Assembly (NCBI RefSeq): GCF_003628305.1
Contig: NZ_RBZM01000004.1
Location: 124,001-188,000 of the forward strand
Direction of reading: 5' to 3'
DNA: 64,000 nucleotides
DNA from: Cohnella endophytica
Lineage (GTDB): Bacteria > Bacillota > Bacilli > Paenibacillales > Paenibacillaceae
The notes beneath the pieces were generated by a model that was not told the origin of the DNA, did no database searches, and saw nothing but the letters and a program-made list of their open reading frames with translations. Positions 59,410-64,000 of the stretch are shown here, in pieces (positions within the stretch are counted from its first letter, which is position 1; each line of letters starts with the position of its first letter). The translations under genes and the position numbers were made by a program.

Positions 59410-60393
59410 TTAATTATCGTAAGGATCGATCGTTTGAATCGTGCCATCCTCGTTGTAAGTAAGCTCGGTAAACTTCACGCTACGTTTATTGTCCGCTCCT
59501 TTGGACAATGAACTGTCATGATAGAACAAATACCACTTTTCGTTATAACGAACGATGGAATGGTGGGTTGTCCAACCTACGACGGGCGTAAGAATCGTGC
59601 CTTTGAATACGTACGGACCTTGCGGATCGGCACTGACGGCGTAAACGATCGAATGGGTTGTTCCCGTAGAATAGGAAAGATAATACATTCCTTCGTGTTT
59701 GTGAACCCACGGTCCTTCGAAATATCTTCTTTCCTCGTCTCCGGCCAGAATCGGGTTGCCTTCTTCGTCTACGATGGATATTTCCGACGGAGAGTGTTCG
59801 AAAGCAAGCATATCCTCGCTAAGTCGGGCGACTCTGGGACCAAGGGCAGGCTCGTTCGCCGCAGGACCTTCGGCATCCGCGACGAAAGTTCCCGTTTGCC
59901 ATTTCTCCAATTGTCCGCCCCATAGACCTCCGAAATAGACATAGGCTTTATTATCGTCGTCGACCAAAACGGCCGGATCTATGCTGAAGCTCCCCGGAAT
60001 ATAATCGGGCTGAGGCTCGAACGGCCCGGAAGGAGAGGAACCGGTCGCTACGCCGATTCTAAAGATGCCATCATGATCTCTTGCCGGGAAAAACAAATAA
60101 TACGTCCCGTTCTTGAACGCCGCGTCCGGGGCCCATAGTTGCTGCTTGGCCCACGGAATATCTTTTACGTGAAGCGCTTCCCCGTGATCCGTGCAAAGCG
60201 TGAGATCATCGTTCATGGACAAGACATGATAATCTTCCATGTCGTATTGATCTCCGTTATCGTTCGATACTTGTTCATGATCGAGGTCGTGAGAAGGATA
60301 AATATATAGTTTTCCATTGAATACGTGGGCGGAAGGATCCGCCGTATAAATATGCCTGACTAAAGGTTCGTTGCGTTTAACCGGGTTTTCCAT
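59410..60393 (-). CDS. Glycoside hydrolase family 43 protein
   Basis: The 327-residue protein starts at ATG 60393 with AAGGAGGA upstream on the minus strand. There is no signal peptide, so it is cytoplasmic. The five-bladed propeller family signatures are visible: YTADPSAHVFNGKLYIYPSHD with the probable base Asp19, SIDPAVLVDDDNKAYVYFGG with the pKa-modulating Asp, and RYFEGPWVHKHEGMYYLSYS with the general-acid Glu. GH43 enzymes cleave arabinose- or xylose-containing oligosaccharides by inversion. It probably processes short imported oligosaccharides; a sugar ABC permease gene lies about 3 kb away. Upstream lies a 22-bp-spaced direct repeat that could bind an AraC-type regulator. Confidence 0.92.
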   Translation of the reverse strand: MENPVKRNEPLVRHIYTADPSAHVFNGKLYIYPSHDLDHEQVSNDNGDQYDMEDYHVLSMNDDLTLCTDHGEALHVKDIPWAKQQLWAPDAAFKNGTYYLFFPARDHDGIFRIGVATGSSPSGPFEPQPDYIPGSFSIDPAVLVDDDNKAYVYFGGLWGGQLEKWQTGTFVADAEGPAANEPALGPRVARLSEDMLAFEHSPSEISIVDEEGNPILAGDEERRYFEGPWVHKHEGMYYLSYSTGTTHSIVYAVSADPQGPYVFKGTILTPVVGWTTHHSIVRYNEKWYLFYHDSSLSKGADNKRSVKFTELTYNEDGTIQTIDPYDN

Positions 60394-60467
60394 CTCGAGT
60401 CCTCCTTATTTTGTTTCCCATTGAAGCAGTGCCCTTCCAATCATATCAAACAATTCATTGGTTCGAA

Positions 60468-60514
60468 CCCCAAAAATATTAGGTGTTTACCCTATAATCT
60501 TTAGGTGTTTGGGG
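60468..60514 (-). promoter_or_regulatory. Repeat cluster upstream of the GH43 gene, possible operator
   Basis: Two perfect TTAGGTGTTT copies (60479-60488 and 60501-60510) at a 22-bp period, two helical turns, enclosed by the inverted pair CCCCAAA / TTTGGGG (60468-60514). AraC-family sites often show this spacing. Confidence 0.4.
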
Positions 60515-60565
60515 ATTCAAGCAACAGGTTTCTTTGAACGGGTATGCAATTCGTTTATTTCGTCG

Positions 60566-60588
60566 TATAATTAGTTTACATTGTGAAC
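60566..60588 (+). promoter_or_regulatory. marR promoter -10 and candidate operator
   Basis: TATAAT (60566-60571) is followed at once by the imperfect palindrome GTTTAC-ATT-GTGAAC (60574-60588), placed over the start site. A further half-site GTTTACGAAC follows. This fits autorepression by the MarR protein encoded downstream. Confidence 0.45.
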
Positions 60589-60625
60589 AGTTTACGAACA
60601 TAACTATATGAGGGGCGAATGTTCT

Positions 60626-61060
60626 ATGGAAGATAAGCAACGGCAAGCGATCGAAGTGTACGATTCATTTTTCTCGGTAACCCGTCAACTCAAGAAATTG
60701 GCTTATCAAAGCGCCGTCAGCCTCGGACTCACCGTCCATCAAATCGGTATTCTCAATTCCGTGCGTACGAATCCCGGGCAAACGCAGAAGGAAGTGACCG
60801 AACGCATGATTTTCGCCAAGAGCAGGGTGAGCATTCATATCGACTCGCTAGTCGAGAAGGGGCTTGTCCTTAGACAAGTCTCGGAACTGGACCGCAGGGA
60901 AACCCGATTAACGATCACGCCGGCCGGAGAGGAACTATGCGCGCGATATAACGGCGAAGCCTTGCCTTACAAGGCCTTGGAATCCGCGCTGCCACAGTTC
61001 TCGCGGGAGGAGATCGAGTCTCTCATCCTCATGCATCAGCGATTGTTGTCCCGATTGTAA
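60626..61060 (+). CDS. MarR-family transcriptional regulator
   Basis: 144 residues from ATG 60626 with GAGGGGCG upstream; the ATG at 60608 overlaps that site. The winged helix-turn-helix covers about residues 30-100: TVHQIGILNSVRTNPGQTQKEVTERM, RVSIHIDSLVEKGLVLRQ and the wing DRRETRLTITPAGEEL. Dimerisation helices lie at both ends. It is followed after 38 bases by an ABC exporter gene, the common MarR-efflux arrangement, so it probably represses this operon until a toxic ligand binds. Confidence 0.93.
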   Translation: MEDKQRQAIEVYDSFFSVTRQLKKLAYQSAVSLGLTVHQIGILNSVRTNPGQTQKEVTERMIFAKSRVSIHIDSLVEKGLVLRQVSELDRRETRLTITPAGEELCARYNGEALPYKALESALPQFSREEIESLILMHQRLLSRL

Positions 61061-61098
61061 GCGAGCCAAGTTAAGTCATCAGGGAGGAGGAACTTTTT

Positions 61099-62949
61099 AT
61101 GTCCAGAATGTTCGGGCCATCGTCTATGGCTAATGGTAATCTAAGAAACATGAAATTCGAAGACATCGCGCAGAAACCGAATATTTCCAAAGCCATGCTT
61201 AAGAGAATATCGCGATATTTCATCCCTTATTGGAAACAAACGGTGCTCGTATTGGTCATTTTGCTTCTCACGTCTTTATTGGGCTTGTTGCCCCCGATCT
61301 TGATCCAGCACATCGTCGACGGAGCGCTTCCGAGCAAAGATTTGCGCTTGCTTGTAACGTTAGTCGTCGCCTCTTTGGGCGCTACCGTAGTTGCAGGTTT
61401 GTTGGGCGTGCTGCAAACTTATTTGAACTCTTTTATTTCGCAAAATATCGTCTACGACATGAAAAACCAAATGTACCGTCATTTGCAACGAATGCCGCTG
61501 CAATTTTTCTCGAACGTAAAGCAGGGAGAAGTCATAACGAGAATGACGAGCGATATTTCCGGAATTCAAGGCGTTTTCAACAGTACTGTCGTTAATTTCG
61601 CCAACAATTCGTTTATCCTCGTATCGACTTTCGTAACGTTATTGATCATGAACTGGAAACTTGCCATTCTGGCAATCGTAATCGTGCCTCTGTTTATCGT
61701 GCCGACCAGGAAAATGGGGAAAATCCGTTGGAAGCTGGCCAAGCAAACGCAGGAGAAGATGTCCGACCAGAACCATATCATTCAAGAAACGCTGAGCCTT
61801 AGCGGCTATATGCTAATGAAGCTCTTTACCAAAGAAGAAAAAGAATTCTCGAGCTTCCGGTCAATCAATTCGGAATCGAAGCGCCTTCAGATCCGGGAGT
61901 CGATGGCCGGCCGATGGTTTATGATGCTACTAACCACATTTACTAGCATAGGTCCGATGCTTATCTACTTGTACGGCGGGTACTTATATATCCAAGGCGA
62001 CATTACCGTCGGGGGGATCATCAGCTTCGTGGCGTTGCTGAGCCGGATTTACGGTCCGTTCGGGCAAATGACCAATCTATACGTCGATATTAATCGCTCA
62101 ATCGCCCTTTTCGAACGCATTTTCGAATATTTCGATATGGAGCCCAATATTGTCGATCGACCGAATGCGATTCCGATGAACCCAGCCAAGCCGGACATCG
62201 CGTTTCATGAAGTAGGCTTCGCCTATCAGCAGGATAAACAGGCTTTGCGCAACATTACGTTCACAGCCAAACTGGGAACGATGACCGCCCTCGTCGGGCC
62301 AAGCGGAGCGGGTAAAACGACGATCACGAACTTAATTCCGCGTCTGTATGAAACGGATACGGGAAGTATCCGGATCGGCGGTACCGACATTCGGGATATG
62401 ACTTTGGAATCGTTAAGGTCCCAGATCGGTCTCGTGACGCAAGACAGTTACCTGTTTAACGGGACGATTAAAGATAACCTGTTATACGCCAATAGCGAGG
62501 CGACTTACGAAGAGATGACGGAGGCTTGCAAAGCCGCTTACATTCATGACTTTATCATGGAATTCCCGGAAGGATACGATACCGTAGTAGGCAATAGGGG
62601 CATCAAGCTGTCGGGAGGCGAGAAGCAGAGGATATCCATTGCCAGAGTTCTGCTGAAGGATCCGGCCATCATTATTATGGACGAAGCGACTTCCTCGCTC
62701 GATACCGTATCGGAATATTACATTCAACGGGCAATGGATCTTCTGCTTAGGAATAAGACCAGCATCGTAATCGCGCACCGGCTCTCGACGATCATGGCCG
62801 CGGATAACATCCTTGTCGTGCAGGACGGAACGATCGTAGAAGAAGGAAAGCACGAGCAGCTTTTATTAAATAATGGCGTGTATAAAGACCTGCATAGCAA
62901 GCAATTCGATCGTAGCCGCAACGATTCCGAGAGGCTTCTCGAAGCTTAA
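61099..62949 (+). CDS. ABC exporter, fused permease-ATPase (BmrA/MsbA-like half transporter)
   Basis: The 616-residue protein starts at ATG 61099 with GGGAGGAGG upstream. An N-terminal extension of about 35 residues is followed by six membrane helices (about 40-335) of the type I exporter fold. The ATPase domain has Walker A GPSGAGKTT, signature LSGGEKQR, Walker B IIIMDEATSSLD and switch His in IVIAHRLSTI. It works as a homodimer or heterodimer exporting lipids, drugs or peptides. With the MarR gene 38 bases upstream it forms a likely substrate-inducible efflux operon. No second half transporter lies adjacent, so a homodimer is expected. Confidence 0.95.
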   Translation: MSRMFGPSSMANGNLRNMKFEDIAQKPNISKAMLKRISRYFIPYWKQTVLVLVILLLTSLLGLLPPILIQHIVDGALPSKDLRLLVTLVVASLGATVVAGLLGVLQTYLNSFISQNIVYDMKNQMYRHLQRMPLQFFSNVKQGEVITRMTSDISGIQGVFNSTVVNFANNSFILVSTFVTLLIMNWKLAILAIVIVPLFIVPTRKMGKIRWKLAKQTQEKMSDQNHIIQETLSLSGYMLMKLFTKEEKEFSSFRSINSESKRLQIRESMAGRWFMMLLTTFTSIGPMLIYLYGGYLYIQGDITVGGIISFVALLSRIYGPFGQMTNLYVDINRSIALFERIFEYFDMEPNIVDRPNAIPMNPAKPDIAFHEVGFAYQQDKQALRNITFTAKLGTMTALVGPSGAGKTTITNLIPRLYETDTGSIRIGGTDIRDMTLESLRSQIGLVTQDSYLFNGTIKDNLLYANSEATYEEMTEACKAAYIHDFIMEFPEGYDTVVGNRGIKLSGGEKQRISIARVLLKDPAIIIMDEATSSLDTVSEYYIQRAMDLLLRNKTSIVIAHRLSTIMAADNILVVQDGTIVEEGKHEQLLLNNGVYKDLHSKQFDRSRNDSERLLEA

Positions 62950-62962
62950 ACGATAGAAAAAC

Positions 62963-63005
62963 GAGGCTGTCTCCCTAAGTCGCTGATGACTAGGGAGACA
63001 GCCTC
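62963..63005. terminator. Bidirectional terminator between ABC exporter and sugar permease genes
   Basis: 15-bp stem (GAGGCTGTCTCCCTA / TAGGGAGACAGCCTC) continued by AGTC/GACT after a one-base bulge. It lies between convergent genes; T tracts are weak. Confidence 0.7.
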
Positions 63006-63042
63006 TTGACGTACTTTTGCCGCAAGGGCTAATTGATTCGGA

Positions 63043-63915
63043 TTACTCCTTAACCGCGCCGATAATGACTCCTTTGACGAAGAAGCGTTGCAGGAAAGGA
63101 TAGACCGCAAGAATAGGGAGCGCGCCGATAAAGATCTGGGATGCGCGGACCGTCCGCGGAGACATATTGGCAACCATGGTCGGATCGAACTTCGTCATGT
63201 CCGCTTGGACGATTACGGTTTGCATAAAGCTTGCCAGCGGGAGATTCTTGGATTCCTTAATGTAGATCAAACCGTCGAAATAGGCGTTCCAATGGCCTAC
63301 CATCGTAAACAAGGCAATCGTCGCGATAGCCGGCAACGATACGGGAAGGTAGATCGAGACGAAGCTGCGGAAGTGGCCGGCTCCATCGATAAACGCGGCT
63401 TCCTCCAATTCGGCGGGTACCGTCCGGAAGAAGTTCACGAGCAGAATGATATTGTATACCGTAACCATTCCCGGAAGGATTAGAGCCAGCAAGGTGTCCA
63501 TGAGACCGAGCTTCAGAACGAGAATATAGTTTGGAATAAGGCCTCCGGTGAATAGCATCGTAACGACGAAGTACCACAGGTAAGCATTGCGAGCTCGGAA
63601 AATACGGGTATTCTTGGAGAGGGCATACGCTGCGATCGCATTGACGAACATGGCAAGCGCCGTACCGATAACGGTACGCTGTACCGACACCCCTAGGGAC
63701 GATAGGAAGTTCGCGTTGTTGAACGTTTTGGCATAGGCTTCCATAGTAAACCCGATCGGCCAGAACGTAACCAAGCCTGCGTTCGCGGGAGCGGTCGAGC
63801 TCATGGACACCATCAGCAAATGGAACAAAGGCAATAGGCAGGCAATAGAGAGCGCCGTTAACAGCACGTTGTTGAATATGGTAAAGATCCGATAGGAAAG
63901 CGTTTTGTGGTACAT
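63043..63915 (-). CDS. Carbohydrate ABC importer permease (MalG/LplC-type)
   Basis: The 290-residue protein starts at ATG 63915 with GGGGGA upstream on the minus strand. It has six membrane segments and the binding-protein-dependent transport EAA loop (EEAAFIDGAGHFRSFVSIYLPVSLPAI) near residues 188-214, where the coupling helix meets the ATPase. The closing YPFLQRFFVKGVIIGAVKE is typical of the LplC/YtcP subgroup of carbohydrate uptake permeases in Paenibacillaceae. The partner permease and binding protein are presumably encoded beyond the right edge of the window; the remaining 85 bases show no coding frame. Confidence 0.93.
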   Translation of the reverse strand: MYHKTLSYRIFTIFNNVLLTALSIACLLPLFHLLMVSMSSTAPANAGLVTFWPIGFTMEAYAKTFNNANFLSSLGVSVQRTVIGTALAMFVNAIAAYALSKNTRIFRARNAYLWYFVVTMLFTGGLIPNYILVLKLGLMDTLLALILPGMVTVYNIILLVNFFRTVPAELEEAAFIDGAGHFRSFVSIYLPVSLPAIATIALFTMVGHWNAYFDGLIYIKESKNLPLASFMQTVIVQADMTKFDPTMVANMSPRTVRASQIFIGALPILAVYPFLQRFFVKGVIIGAVKE

Positions 63916-64000
63916 GTTGGGTCCCCCTTTCTAGTCAAGCGGCTTCGTGCTAGAAGATTCGATATCCGGCAACTCTATAGGCTAGGCGATAGGAAGTCAC

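Noticed and set aside
63916..64000. Another gene at the right edge
   Set aside because: No frame with a start or continuous coding signal is visible in the last 85 bases on either strand.

Overview
The window looks like a chromosomal piece of a Gram-positive, endospore-forming Paenibacillaceae-type bacterium (Paenibacillus/Cohnella-like). Support: two gerA-type spore germination operons with sigma-G-like promoters, three giant secreted proteins ending in triple S-layer-homology (SLH) domains, an LCP cell-wall ligase, strong AGGAGG ribosome binding sites, TTG/GTG starts, and an M-box Mg2+ riboswitch. No tRNA, rRNA, CRISPR array, insertion sequence or prophage was seen. This affiliation is inferred from gene content only.

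Layout. 1-1.5 kb: end of an operon with a small membrane protein and a wax-synthase-like MBOAT acyltransferase. 1.7-3.6 kb: LCP ligase and undecaprenyl-diphosphatase (uppP). 3.7-13.3 kb: a magnesium/cell-envelope block. mgtA (minus strand) has a long leader with an M-box, two intrinsic terminators and a short leader ORF between them. Divergent from it, with overlapping -35 boxes, run an OmpR-type two-component system and then an operon of FG-GAP lipoprotein, two SEDS (FtsW/RodA) proteins and mgtE. 13.5-21.8 kb: a ~2770-residue surface protein joining lamin-tail, DUF2252, phytase-like, Big_2 and SLH domains. 21.9-25.8 kb: a TVP38-type membrane protein, a second two-component system and an alpha/beta hydrolase. 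25.9-37.6 kb: two GLUG-repeat SLH adhesin-like proteins with near-identical internal tandem repeats. 37.7-42.5 kb: two paralogous 7TM-DISM sensor kinases, one with the phospho-acceptor His replaced by Gln, convergent with an OmpR-type regulator. 42.6-46.0 kb and 49.6-53.9 kb: two germination receptor operons in opposite orientation. They flank a DrrAB-like exporter, a class I aldolase and a cysteine-rich CBS protein. 54-64 kb: an unknown protein, a DUF2334/FG-GAP protein, a TetR-controlled DrrAB-like exporter, a GH43 glycosidase, a MarR-linked ABC exporter, and the permease of a sugar ABC importer cut off by the window end.

How it fits together. Most of the window concerns the envelope: lipid-carrier recycling (UppP), wall polymer ligation (LCP), glycan polymerisation (SEDS), Mg2+ supply (MgtA, MgtE), surface-anchored proteins (SLH) and stress-type exporters (three ABC systems). 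Repeated promoter motifs suggest cross-regulation. One TTTTCATAAYYC box lies before the LCP gene, the lipoprotein-SEDS-mgtE operon and one SLH gene. A tandem GTTCATA-N4-GTTCATA box lies before the hydrolase and the DrrAB-like exporter. A TGTTTAT-N3-ATAAACA operator lies once before tetR and three times before its target exporter.
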